In this document: positions 33,491-43,985 of the stretch, one piece after another | Numbering within the stretch: the stretch's first letter is position 1 | Layout: each line of letters starts with the position of its first letter | Origin: Salminus brasiliensis | Lineage: Eukaryota > Chordata > Actinopteri > Characiformes > Bryconidae | Length of the DNA stretch: 64,000 nt | Direction: 5' to 3' | Assembly (NCBI RefSeq): GCF_030463535.1 | Contig: NC_132880.1 | Location: 26,186,487-26,250,486, forward strand | Position numbers and translations under genes: made by a program | Notes under the pieces: generated by a model | The model's input: the letters and a program-made list of their open reading frames with translations, nothing else | Database searches by the model: none | Told to the model about the DNA's origin: nothing

Positions 33491-33871
33491 ATTTTAACAC
33501 CAAATATTTGACGTAACTTTCTGTAAAGACAGGTGGGTTAAATAACACACTGCTTTAACTTAACTTAATTTTGCTCCGTGGCCAGCATTTTGGGGGAGTC
33601 CAGAGCTATGCTTTTGCTAATTCATTCAGATGTACCTACACACTACCAATTCATCAACATATGATATAGCTGTTTAAAATGAGATCAATTTCTTTTGATG
33701 TGAGACTGATTATACCTGGTATGCTCTGAAAAAAAAGATAAAATATGAAATCTTCACTATGCTTTTTCCACAGCAAGATTAAAAAAAGGAAAATGAAACT
33801 AAATGAAAAGATACACAACAAAAAAATATGAACCGTTTACCCACTGTCTGATCTTACCCCACTCTCCCCTA

Positions 33872-34030
33872 ATAGCTAGCTCTTATATGAGGTAATTTAA
33901 TTTATTAACTTACTATTAATTATGTCGTTTAAAGCCACTAGCAGCGGCAGGCTAATCAGAGCTAAATCAGGTTCAGTGGGACACAAATAATGTTACAAAC
34001 GGTTATAGAAGAGCTATAGAATGTCATTAA
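33872..34030. other. Spacer before the syntaxin CpG island
   Basis: Short AT-rich stretch. Nothing recognised. Confidence 0.3.
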
Positions 34031-34620
34031 GGAAGGGGGCGTGGTCAGTCTGTGCTTTTTGATCTGTAAAGGTCGCTGGATTCTGCACCGCTGCTCTCAT
34101 TCAGCAAACACACTACTGCGTTGCCATGGCTCTCTGCGTTTCCCACCCGTATTCCGCGAGGCCACGCCCCTGCCAGCTCCACATCAGTCGACGGTGGTAG
34201 AAGGTGGAGAGCTCCGCCACCTCCAGCTATTCGACTGGCGGGTAATGCGCATACCAAATCCATCAGTCGAAGGCGGAAAGCCCCGCCCATCCTAAGCTGC
34301 GATTGGCGGAAGCTATGGAAAATCCAATCGCAGAGCTGCAGAGGCGGGGTCTGAAGAACAGGGGAAATGCGCAGCTCTGGTGTGAACTGCTAGCCAATAC
34401 TGGAAGAGGAAGGGGCGGGGCTTTCGCCGCGATACAGGTGTGGTGAATAATAAAAACAGAACAAATAATTAAATAAATAAAAAAAGGGGAAAAAACCCAA
34501 ACGCGTTGCTAAGGCGACCGCTGCGGAAAGGCGGGAGAAGATGGAGGCAGCGGAGGGGGGAGGGGGGGGCTGAGGAGAGCAGCGCAGGCGCAGTGCCTCT
34601 CCATCCCTCTGCAACGCTCC
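34031..34620 (+). promoter_or_regulatory. stx1b: CpG-island promoter of the syntaxin gene
   Basis: CpG-rich DNA upstream of exon 1. Visible motifs: CCAAT boxes at 34302 (ATTGG), 34324 (CCAAT) and 34394 (CCAAT); GC boxes CCCCGCCC (34281) and GGGGCGGGGC (34412-34421); a YY1-like AAGATGGAGGC at 34538; and two RFX X-box-like sites, GTTGCCATGGC at 34120 and GTTGCTAAGGCGAC at 34505-34518. A short direct repeat CATCAGTCGA occurs at 34182 and 34261. Which start site is used cannot be told from sequence. Confidence 0.7.
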
Positions 34621-34928
34621 CTCCTTCACCTCCACCACCACCCCCCTCCCTCTCTCTCTCTCTCTCCCTCTCTCTCTCCCTCTCTCTCTCTCTCTCTCCC
34701 TGTATCCCAGTCTCTCTCTCTCTCCCTTTTTTTTGCAGCATCGGTTTCGCATTCGCTTGCTGCTGCTGCTGCGGAGGAGGAGGAGGAAAGGAAAGGAAAA
34801 GGGAGGAAGGACACACACGCGCGCGCGCACGCTCACGCTCACACACACTGCACACTGAGAGTGGAACGAGGGAAGAGGAGAGAATAAAAGGAGGGCGTGA
34901 GACCCCCTCAGAAAAAGAGAAAAGATAG

Positions 34929-34966
<38 letters not shown>

Positions 34967-35092
34967 GGGAGGAGAGAGCATTAGGAGGAAGGCGAGCAGA
35001 CCGCAGGGGAGCAGCAGGAGGCGTTTCAGGGGGGAACAGCTCGGAGAAGAAGAAGAGTAGAGGCTCTCTGGAGGCAGAACGGCGGCGGAAAG
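34621..35092 (+). other. stx1b: Likely syntaxin 5' UTR with CT and GA microsatellites
   Basis: Contains a long (CT)n tract (34648-34721), a CTG/GGA-rich stretch near 34755-34795, a CG/CA run (34813-34855) and a (GA)n tract (34932-34963). Numerous ORFs (34390-35222, both strands) are translations of these microsatellites. Stop codons precede the ATG at 35093 in its frame (a TAG in GAGTAGAGG at about 35057), supporting that ATG as the start. Confidence 0.6.
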
Positions 35093-35122
35093 ATGAAGGA
35101 TCGCACACAGGAGCTGCGGAGC
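35093..35122 (+). CDS. stx1b: Syntaxin-1 (stx1b-like) first coding exon
   Basis: ATG at 35093 encodes MKDRTQELRS followed by GTAAGC at 35123, giving ten codons and phase 0. This decapeptide and exon boundary match vertebrate syntaxin-1; Ser at position 10 favours 1B, since 1A usually has Thr. Syntaxin-1 is the presynaptic plasma-membrane SNARE that pairs with SNAP-25 and synaptobrevin to fuse synaptic vesicles. The exon sits in a CpG island and its flanks are not repetitive. The next exon should begin with an AKDSDD-type acidic stretch; I found none in the remaining 29 kb. The 72-codon frame continuing past 35122 is intron read-through. Only 30 coding bases are seen, so the 1a/1b choice is moderate. 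Confidence 0.85.
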
Positions 35123-35282
35123 GTAAGCCTTCCTCCCTCTTTTCCTCCCCATCCCCATCCCTATCCTCATCATCCTCATCCTCATCCTGCCCTTCCTCGC
35201 CGCAGCTCTGCATGCCTGTCACTTGTGTGCACCATAATGACCAACCACAGACTGTTGCACTGTGTATACATATATATGTATA

Positions 35283-35285
35283 TTT

Positions 35286-35334
<49 letters not shown>

Positions 35335-35335
35335 T
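35283..35335. repeat. Compound (TG)n(AG)n microsatellite
   Basis: About 26 bp of TG followed by about 26 bp of AG, 160 bp into the syntaxin intron. Confidence 0.92.
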
Positions 35336-35339
35336 TTAA

Positions 35340-36460
35340 ATGTATGTTTATGTGTTTTTTTTTAAAGCCTACTGCATTGTAGAGTGTGTGTGTATGTGTG
35401 TGTGGTTAATGGCGCTGTAACAGGGGGGTTTTATGGCCGGGTGTCGTGATGGAGGTGATGGGGGCTTTCTATGTGAGTTTTTTTTTTATTATAGCCCTGT
35501 CCCCCCTCCCCACCCCTCCTCCACCAAAGCAGCAGGGATTGGGGATTTGGGACTTGGGTGATTTTTTTATCCCTCTCGTCTTCTTCCCCTTCTGGGCTGC
35601 TGACCCACGATGAGAGGAGGATGGAGGGGTGGATGGATGAGACGGGGCGGGGGTTAGCGGATTAGCGTAGCGGCTTGCTTTCTTCCTGTGTGGCAGAACA
35701 CAGTTCCTCTGCTGCAGCTGAACCACCGCAATCTGTGCTTTAGCACGGCTTCCAGCTAGCTCCTCACCCACCCCACCCCCTGTGCGCGTCTTCAGACGCG
35801 CATCGTCTTTGTAATGAACCGCCTGAACCCGCTGCACAGTGCTGTGCGTGTGCATGTGCGTGTTAGCCACCGCACTGCCGCAAAAACCCTGACAGCGCAA
35901 GCCCCTCTTCGAGAAGCGCATACCAAGCAGGAGTCGTGGCGGCGCGCAGGGCGCGCAGCATCATTGCATGCACCTGTGTTTAGTCATATTCCCCATTTTA
36001 AAACTAGCCCCTTCACACAGGGCGCAGCTGCGTGCGTGTGTGTGTGTGTGTGTGCATACGCACGCTCGCTGCATCGCATACCAGAAGCAGGTGCTGTGTG
36101 ATTTGGGGAATAATCTGCTTTTATGTAATCATCGGCATCACGGTGACGTATGGCTGGAGCCGCGTCGTCCTTCTGCGAGGAAAAACCTGCGGGGTTACAT
36201 GAGCATATGCAGCGAGAGCCTTAGAGAACGTAGCCATTTTTCCATGTCCACGGAAAGAGAGACAGAGAGGAGGGGGAGACGTAATGTGGTGTTCAGCCTA
36301 CGTGGGTGTGTGTGCACTGCAGCATGAATTCTGCTCCACTTTATTGATTAGAAGCTGGGCGGAGATGCCCACGGTGCTTCAGCTCGAGGCAAAGGCGCAG
36401 AGGCCCCGAGACCCTCAGAGCCATCGAGCGGTATGCTAAGCTAGGGGGCATTGTTGCTAG
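35340..36460. other. GC-rich downstream shoulder of the syntaxin CpG island
   Basis: GC content and CpG frequency stay raised to about 36460, with a (GT)n run at 36033-36053. Scattered ORFs lack domains. A weak RE1/NRSF-like half site (ACGGTGCTTCAGC) lies at 36371, but does not match the full 21-bp motif well. Confidence 0.5.
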
Positions 36461-38177
36461 CAGCTAGGAAAATGTGCGCATAAAAAAGACACGATCCTGG
36501 TGAGCGAGGTCGGCTTAAATCTAGTCAATATAGAGCTCGAAATGGGAGGTGGTGGTGGGGAGGGGGGGTGCAAGGGTATGATATCCGCCCTGTCAGAAAG
36601 AGAGCCCCCCCCTCCCTCCTCCCGCTCATAAAACTGCCTCCCCCCTCTCCTTTCCCTTTGCATTAATGTCATTATGTGAGAGTCAGAAGGCCATACACTT
36701 CTGCATAAACACATTATAAGCTCTGACAATGTGTCGCCATCAAATGCAGGAATCGTGCTGACTTAAATAAATTGGACAAGAATAAATGGCATTTAATCCA
36801 AACTAAATTATTTTTCAGTTAAATTGCACTATGATCATTTTATGAACAACCGGATTGGACATTAAGGTAACAAAGTCTCTACATGCTGATGGATATATGT
36901 GGCGTAACTGAACCACGTTTTATGGTTTCCCCTGGTCAAGTTACATGTTATATTAATACCTTAAAAAAAATCTAATGTGGCGTTGCAAAATTAATCTCAC
37001 AAAAATACAGAACAGTCTGAAAATGTTACAATTTTGTCTAATTGTTTGTTACAATTAGAAAATCAATGTATTTGCTCTGTTGTAAATCATTTTAGACACT
37101 GTTTCTATTTATTTGCCTAATTTAGAAATAAATCAAACAATACAGTACCTTCCTACATGTTCCCCCCCGATATATTACAGGTAGTTAATAAACGGTAATT
37201 GTGTATTTAAATGTACAGAAGTGTGTATCTGTAGGGGATGTGGCTTTTACTTTATATTATTTATTTCTTTATTTTTTTTACTTATTTTTAGGCAGATTGA
37301 AACAAGCTAAATTAGGTGAAATGATGTAAAACAAATAAATGGCCAATATAAATTGCCTATAGCTGTAGGTCTCACTATAAGAAATAATATATTTAGCACA
37401 ATTTCTCTCACCAGAGTCGCACTTTTTGCATTGCAGCCTGAGAGAAACTGGTGCTTTGTCTTTGAATTGACGTGTATTTCGGTACTATTTCCAGGCTAAA
37501 CTGTAAAATCGCTCCTCATCAGGTGCTTCATCTGGTTAGTCTGTAGAAACAGTGTAGAGTTTAATCCAAATTTGTTTCTCCATTATAAATCTTTTTCCTC
37601 TCATGAGTCATCAGTACGACAGCACTGAGCAGTGTTAATCGACGCTGTGTTAGCATTGCTGCTACCTAAGCTGTTTCAGACCCTGCTAGATCTGAATGGA
37701 TCTGCTGGATCTGTGCTTTGAGTGAAGGCGTGATTAAGGGCCCGGCTGTACTAGCTGAGACTGCAAAGGATGTCCTGAGGCTCACTAGGCTACTAGGTAC
37801 ATCGTAAATCTGTTCATCGCAACAGATCTGAATATGGGTGGGACAGCACTTATAAAGCTACATGAGTTTTCCAGCAGTATATCTGACCTGTTCGCCATAG
37901 TACAGCTAATGCTAGCTTTACAATCAGTGTCCAGTGAACGATATTCCATCACAATCCATCTAAAAGTGCAAGAAGTCTGTGCAGTGAGATCAGTCTTCGG
38001 TTTTGGCAAATGGGAGCGCATTTCTTCTACTAAATTCCCACAGAAGGCCAGATTTACCCTTTTAATTTCCCTGTGTGCCGAGATTCCATCCGTTTGATTC
38101 AACTGAGAAACGGCCAAATCTAACAGCAGTGCAAAACTCACAACAGTTGGACAATAATAAGCAAGTAAGGACATGTG
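36461..38177. other. Intronic DNA, no clear element
   Basis: Changes from GC-rich to AT-rich near 36740. A 158-codon minus ORF (37785-38261) shows no domain. A short C run at 36604 and a T run at 37270. Nothing supported as a gene. Confidence 0.35.
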
Positions 38178-38478
38178 CTTTTCCCTATAGGGGGCGCTGT
38201 ATTTACTGCAGGCTTCTCTAGGCCATGATTGGGCCATTGCATGATCCATTAAAATGATCATTAACCACTAAAATCTGCCATTCATCCATTAAAATGAGTC
38301 TAAAATAATAAGCTAGGTGAGGTGCTGTTGGTACCCCGTCTCATGCATCCATGAAAACCATGTGCGTCCCCAGTAGCGGGAAGTGTCATAACTCGTCACT
38401 TATCGTCACTGCCTCAATAGAAACAAAAAATATATATATGAAAATTTGATTTATGCCATCCAATCAGGAGCTTATGTT

Positions 38479-38547
<69 letters not shown>

Positions 38548-38649
38548 ACATTATGAACTCTTTCAGATTCCTGCATTGCAACGCTTACGCGAACGCTAAG
38601 TAAAAAAGCGGTAAAAAAACCTTAAAACAGCGCCCCCTATAGGGGGAAG
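38178..38649. mobile_element. MITE with TATAGGGGGCGCTGT ends
   Basis: Exact 15-bp inverted repeats TATAGGGGGCGCTGT (38186-38200) and ACAGCGCCCCCTATA (38627-38641) extend as an imperfect match to about 23 bp each (38178-38200 and 38627-38649). TA at the tips fits a TA-target family such as Tc1/mariner. The interior contains a long (AT)n run and a T run (38480-38546). Non-coding. Confidence 0.72.
38480..38546. repeat. (AT)n followed by T run
   Basis: About 52 bp of AT repeats and about 15 T residues, within the MITE above. Confidence 0.92.
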
Positions 38650-39679
38650 TGCAGGTAGTGCCTAAAAGATAAAGATTAGCACTTCAGTGCTCAGACATTT
38701 CTCAGTGCATGCTGCCTCGCATTTCCACTCCTCAGGCTTTAGTCTGTCCTTGAGTGAAGGGTAAGTCTCCACAGGCACCAGCATTTACACAAATCACACT
38801 TTTAAACTAGACAATACGACTCGGCAAAACTGCTGATATGTAGGGAAGCGCAGCATCCATTTTCAGACCAGCAGCGGCCTTCATGTTGTTAAAAAAAAGA
38901 ATAAGATAATACTCCATCTGTAAGTGAAACATTTTATATTTTAGTTTATTAAAAAGGGTTTCTGGCTTATATAGGCTCAGGCCTCTGGGACTACACTTGT
39001 TAGTAGCACTGACACGTATATTTTTCATAAAGAGTAATTATCACTAATATGGATAATAAAATTAATTCATTTAATTTACAATAACAATAACATTTATAGA
39101 TCTTTTTTGTCATCTCTTGGATGACCGTCTTATAGAAAACTATTACCCAGAAAAATATGCCTTGAGAATCTGCAAAAAAAATCTAAAGGAAAAGCTATTT
39201 TTAGTAACCTCACTGTCTCCGCAAGAAATAACTATTAACTGACTATTATTTATTTTCAATAATATCAGTCATTTTTAAAGCAATGTCTTAAGTCAAAGCT
39301 TGTTACTGAAGCTAAGCTAAGCTGTGTAAAGCTCGAGTGCTAATGCTGCTAGCCTGATGTTGTGGTGTTTTTAGCGTCTCGTTAGCCGGGCGATGATTTG
39401 TGCAGTGTCATGTTGCCACAGTTACAGCAGTGAGTGTAAGCAGCGCATGGTTTCCTGGTTGTCTGAAGGAGAGTGAGGAGGGTTATGGGCCGCTGGGCTG
39501 TGTAAGGTCATACGCAGCCAGCGGCGGGACTATATTTAAATCTGCTAGCGTAGGAGAAACACAATCATGGCTCGACTCCTCTACTGTCTCAGACAGTCCA
39601 CGGTTTCGGGAGGGTGTGGCCTTCATTCGGAGCGCGCTAGAAATCTTCAAACAGTAGTCCAACATTACAACAGCAAAGT
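38650..39679. other. Intronic DNA, no clear element
   Basis: Mixed AT-rich DNA. An ORF at 39400-39657 has no recognisable motif. Nothing else supported. Confidence 0.3.
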
Positions 39680-40400
39680 CATTTTAATAAAAACTGAAAA
39701 CAGAAGTTTTCCATTTAGTGATTTATCATTTTAGACCAAATAAGTGATTCATGTTTGTAGTTTAGTGGTTTATTTTACAGCTTTGGGCCGATTTTGTGAT
39801 TTACTGCTGTGTTTCAGACTAATTTAGTGATTTTATCGTTGCTTATTAGGCCAATTTAGAGATTTATCGTTGTGTTTTAGACCAATATAGGGATTCATGT
39901 TTGCGGTTTAGTGGTTTGTTTTGCAGTTTTGGGCCGATTTAGTGAGTTATTTTTGTGTTTTAGGTCAATTTAGTGATTTATCGCTATGTTTCAGACCAAT
40001 TTTGTGATTTATGTTTGCGGTTTAGTGATTCATCAGTGCATTTTAGGCCAATTTAGAGATTTATCGTTGTGTTTTAGACCAATATAGGGATTCATGTTTG
40101 TGGTTTAGTGGTTTGTTTTACAGTTTTGGGCCGATTTAGTGATTTATTGTTGTGTTTTATGTCAATTTAGTGTTTTATCGCTATGTTTCAGACCAATTTA
40201 GGGATTTATGTTCGTGGTTTAGTGATTTATCTTTGCATTTTAGGCCAATTTAGTGATGTATTGTTGTGTTATATGCCAGATTAGTGATTTATTGTTGCAT
40301 TTTAGGCCAGTTTAGAAATGTATCATTATTGTTTAGGCCAATTTAGTACATTTTGTTTGCAGTATAGGATATTCAGTAATTTAGCTTTGTGTTTTGAAAT
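39680..40400. repeat. TTTTAGGCCAATTTAGTGATTTAT minisatellite, block 1
   Basis: A phrase of about 30-35 bp (TTTAGTGATTTAT, then (C/G)TTTG, then TTTTAGGCCAA) recurs more than fifteen times with point changes and short indels. Two longer stretches repeat as units: GGATTCATGTTTGCGGTTTA at about 39891 recurs near 40088. This suggests repeated slippage plus block duplication. Confidence 0.85.
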
Positions 40401-40679
40401 TTATTCACAATACAATAACAAATGCTTTGTGCTTTCTGTCAGAGTGATGTGAACAGGACATCTGAGTGTATACTGGCATAGTGGGAGGACAGAAGTGGGG
40501 CTTCTGATATGGTCGCTCCTACTCTCAAATCTTTGTTTCTAAAGAAATAATCTTTAGAAGTTGTGATGTTTTGGGGGACCAAGAACATTTTAGCACAGAA
40601 GATTCACAGAAGAATATTGAATCAGAAATTGGATTGAATTTGATAATATGTATATAGTTACTCCACTAGTGGGCAAAAG
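40401..40679. other. Spacer inside the split minisatellite
   Basis: Ordinary intronic DNA between the two minisatellite blocks. Confidence 0.35.
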
Positions 40680-41200
40680 AACATGCGATGAAGCGGCCAG
40701 GTGCTGTATGGGTGGTCCCTTCTGTCCACTATAAAGGTGGCCAACTCCATGGCATCCAAACTCGCCATTCTACAGAAGTGAAACATGCTGCATCGCTCCA
40801 CAGTGACTCAGTGAAAATGCCATCAGTGGTCAGAGAGAGGAAAGGAAGCGGCCATGCAGCGAGGCTGCGGGAGATTGGGGGGCGGGCGGGGTAGGCGAGG
40901 AAAAGACTCTCTGCATGCGTGGCTATTATGGCGGTTTATTGAGCTTAAGATAAAACAGTTACAAAAATAGCAGATGCTGATCTATAACTGCGCCGGTCCC
41001 CCGAGCATAGCACAACAAACGGCGCGCGAGGAGGAGCGGTCCTGGGGGATGTTTTAAAGGCTTAACGACCCAGAGAAATGAAAATTACGCTCATTTCAGA
41101 TTTTCATTTTCAGCTCAACGAAAGCCTTTTTCTGTGCTGTTATTTTATATTGTAGCCTTTCTGACCGGAGGGTGCTTTTGAGCATGATTGGTTATAACCT
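40680..41200. other. Complex non-repetitive stretch, candidate regulatory element
   Basis: About 520 bp of higher-complexity, GC-mixed sequence with CpGs (GGGGCGGGCGGGG at 40879) and a TGACTCA AP-1-type site near 40804, flanked by decayed repeats. No open frame with a domain. It splits the minisatellite at 39680-41620. It could be a conserved non-coding element in the syntaxin intron or an insertion. Confidence 0.3.
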
Positions 41201-41299
41201 AACAACAGAATAATTTACACTGCTATGAATGAAAAACAAAAACCACAGAAGGTTTAGCAGTCATTTGCAGCATGCAGCTAGCACAAGCCAGCCTCTTAG

Positions 41300-41620
41300 G
41301 CCGATTTAGGGATTTGCCTATGCAGTTATGACCAATTTAACGTTTTGACTTGCTGTTTTGGGACAATTTAGTGATGTGTCTTTGCATTTTAGGTCAATGT
41401 AGAGTTGTAACTTTGTGCTTTGGTGCGATATAGTGATTTGTTTGCATTTTTTAGGCATATTTAGTGATTTGTCTGTATGTCTTTGGGATGATTTGATGAT
41501 TTATCTTTGCATTTTAGGCCGATTTAGGGTTTAGGGCCTAATGAGTTATTTGTGATTGTGTTCTTGGCAAATTTTGTGTTTATATGTTTTGGGGTGAATG
41601 GGTGATTTGGCTGACTACAT
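41300..41620. repeat. TTTAGTGATTTGTCTTTGCATTTTAGG minisatellite, block 2
   Basis: Same phrase family as 39680-40400, more diverged (TTTAGTGATTTG, CTTTGCATTTTAGG, GGCCGATTTAGGG). It lies 900 bp further on, which suggests one array interrupted by the DNA at 40400-41300. Confidence 0.75.
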
Positions 41621-43535
41621 ACAATGTACAGAGCCCTGCACAATGATCATCTCTAGCCTGTCTGTTGTGCTAACATAGCTAGGCAGTGCATCCCTTGTGC
41701 AGCTCTATGTCTTGCTAACCTAGCTCAGCAGTACATCACGTGATCTGTATCTTGCTTACTTGCCAGCCTCGTCCAGAGCTGTGTTCTTTGACTTTTTGTG
41801 CCTGACAAAAGTTTACATTACACTTGATGAATTTCAACAGGCCAGCCTCTTTGGAAAATACAACATAATAACTTAATAAATATAATATAAGTGAACTTCT
41901 CTGGAGACCAGTCCAGATAATGTATGGCTGACTGGCTACACTACTTAAAAGACAGTGATTATGTAGTGTTGCAGTCAAGGTTTAGTTACAACTGTGGACT
42001 AATGTGGAATGGAAAGCAACAAATTGACACTGGCTATAGATTATAATATTGAATTTGAAATTTTAATTATCATCGCTTGGGAAATATGGACGCACATTTC
42101 TCAGTAAATAATAACCGGCAAGCATTCGACCAAGCCACACTATCAGTAATATTCTGTATATGAAAATGAAATCCAGGAGAGCCAGTTTGAATGGGCCGGA
42201 TATAGCTGATAAAAATAATAATTATCTATAATGTTTAAGGTGCTCTGCATAAAAGACATACTGCTGCAGCCAATTACCAATGTTAAACTTTATTGTTTTC
42301 TGCATTTAACCCTTTTTTAAATACAATGTCTTATTTTTGTTAATGTTAATAGTCGGGTATAACTGTGTGGCAACTGAAAATGGTTTTGCACGGCTCATAG
42401 GTCAGGTAGGAAGACCTCAGCCGAATTTTGCTTAGGGCCCAAGGGAGGTCTGGACAAGCTCTGCTCTCAGCACATTTGAGATGTAAAAGGCTTTCTGAGG
42501 TGATTGACAAGAGCCAGTCAGAGAGTTTTCCACTTTATAGGTCCCAGCTGCCACTAATGGGAGTGTCAGTGATCAGAAGGTCGACACCCACTTTTCCTCC
42601 TACTCATCAGGTCCTTAATTTCAGTATATCTGCTGTGCCATTTAAAGTGGAGCGGCCAGTTGATGCTTTAAATGTTTACACACCAAAAATGAAGAGGGAA
42701 GGACATTCAATTTTCATATGGCCCCTTTTAAAGACATGAATTTAATATAAGCAGGCTCTGAAAACCGTGCTGGAGCCTCTCCATTAGAACAGCTGTATGT
42801 TTTACACTGCACCCAGTCGTATCTGAAAGGAAGTGTGTATATTGTGGTTTGGCTGCCTGTGTGTGCAATGCTGTAACGTGTGTAAACTGATCAGATTGAC
42901 CTAGTTAACATTGTGGCAGTTATGTGTGTGTTTGCGGTGCAGATTATACTACAGATGCACATGTGGAAGAGCTCGGTGCTGACGGGGGGGGATTTGGTGA
43001 GAGGGTAGAGAGAGATATTGATTATTCAAAGCAGCTTAATTTACATAATTGGCAGTTTGCTGTTTCTGTTGTTTGCAGCTGGGCAGGGCTACAGGCTGGG
43101 CTATGTGTGTGTTTGCAGCGCTCCAAACATCTTGCCTTTTTGGAGAGAGGTCAGTTTTAGCAAATAAAACATTGATTTAATTTTTTAAAGCTAGAGCTAG
43201 TAATATTGAGATGTAAAAATGTTTTCTATTCACGGTTGCAAAGATATTTGGCTGTTTTCCAGCAACAATTTGTTCAGTTGTCAGCAAATGACCATTGAGA
43301 TGAGCCGTGCCAGCCTGGACCTTATATTTAAGCCATATATCAAAGTTAGGGCTTATCGAAATGCCTGTTATTCTAACTATAAGGTTGCTGTGTGGACATC
43401 ATTGATCCACAGAGATCAGGTTGTGGACAAAGTAATGGCCACACTGATACATAATACATAATGCGTATTATACATAACATTAACAACAGTGACAGGTGAA
43501 TTGAAGAGTAAAAATCACTGATTGCTTTCATCTCC
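41621..43535. other. Intronic DNA with one possibly conserved stretch
   Basis: Contains a complex stretch at about 42420-42740 of high sequence complexity. No splice-framed exon is seen. The remainder is AT-rich intron. Confidence 0.35.
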
Positions 43536-43539
43536 ATCT

Positions 43540-43985
43540 ACAGTGGCATCTGTCATGGGATGAATATATATTAGGCAGTAAGTAAACAGTTGTTGAAAGT
43601 GAAAAATGGTCACATAAGAATCTGGGCCATTTTGACAAGGGCCTAATTATGATGGCTAGATGACTGGGTCAGAACACCTCCAAAACATCAGGCAGGTCTT
43701 GTGGGGTGTTCCCTGTATGCAGTGGTCAGTACGTACTAAAAGTGGTTCAAGAAAGGAACAGGGTCGTGGGCACTTAAGGCTCATTGATGCGGTCCATGGA
43801 GGCCCCACCTCAGAATTTACAGGACTTAAAGGACCTGCTGCTAACGCCTTGGTGCCAGATACCACAGGATGCCTTCAGAGGTCTTGTGGAGTCCATGACT
43901 GGAATGGTCAGACCAGTTGCAGCGGCATGAGGGGGACATACTCAGTATTAGGCAGGAAGTGTTAATGTGATGGCTGATCATAACC
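43540..43985 (+). mobile_element. Internally deleted Tc1-like transposon (plus strand)
   Basis: The 5' part (43570-43790) reads like the start of a Tc1-type element (ATTTTGACAAGGGCCTAATT, ATGGCTAGATGACTGGGTCA, TCTTGTGGGGTGTTCCCTGT, GGCTCATTGATGC). It jumps directly to the 3' part (from TCCATGGAGGCCCCACCTCA at 43794 through GGACTTAAAGGACCTGCTGC to TATTAGGCAGGAAGTGT). The middle catalytic region is missing, leaving about 450 bp of non-autonomous element. Confidence 0.85.

Larger units (their letters stand above)
31585..33871. mobile_element. DNA transposon with TAGGG...CCCTA ends, hosting nested insertions
   Basis: The left end TAGGGAAGACTGGGGTGAGA (31585-31604) pairs with the right end TCTTACCCCACTCTCCCCTA (33852-33871); the two are imperfect inverted repeats of the form TAGGGGAGAGTGGGGTAAGA. 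Between them are a foldback mariner MITE (31970-32620), a fish repeat at 33045-33275 and a SINE fragment (33372-33490). No transposase frame is visible, so superfamily is undecided. The pair of ends could belong to two separate copies; the length of 2.3 kb minus the nested insertions is plausible for a single element. Confidence 0.55.

Noticed and set aside
34390..35222. Several long ORFs on both strands in the syntaxin CpG island
   Set aside because: They are translations of CT, GA and CA microsatellites (Ser-Leu, Arg-Glu and His-Thr strings).
36361..36381. Possible RE1/NRSF silencer site in the syntaxin intron
   Set aside because: Only about 14 of 21 positions agree with the consensus, and one half-site is poor.
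37785..38261. 158-codon minus ORF
   Set aside because: No domain, no splice context and its right part enters a MITE end. Likely chance.
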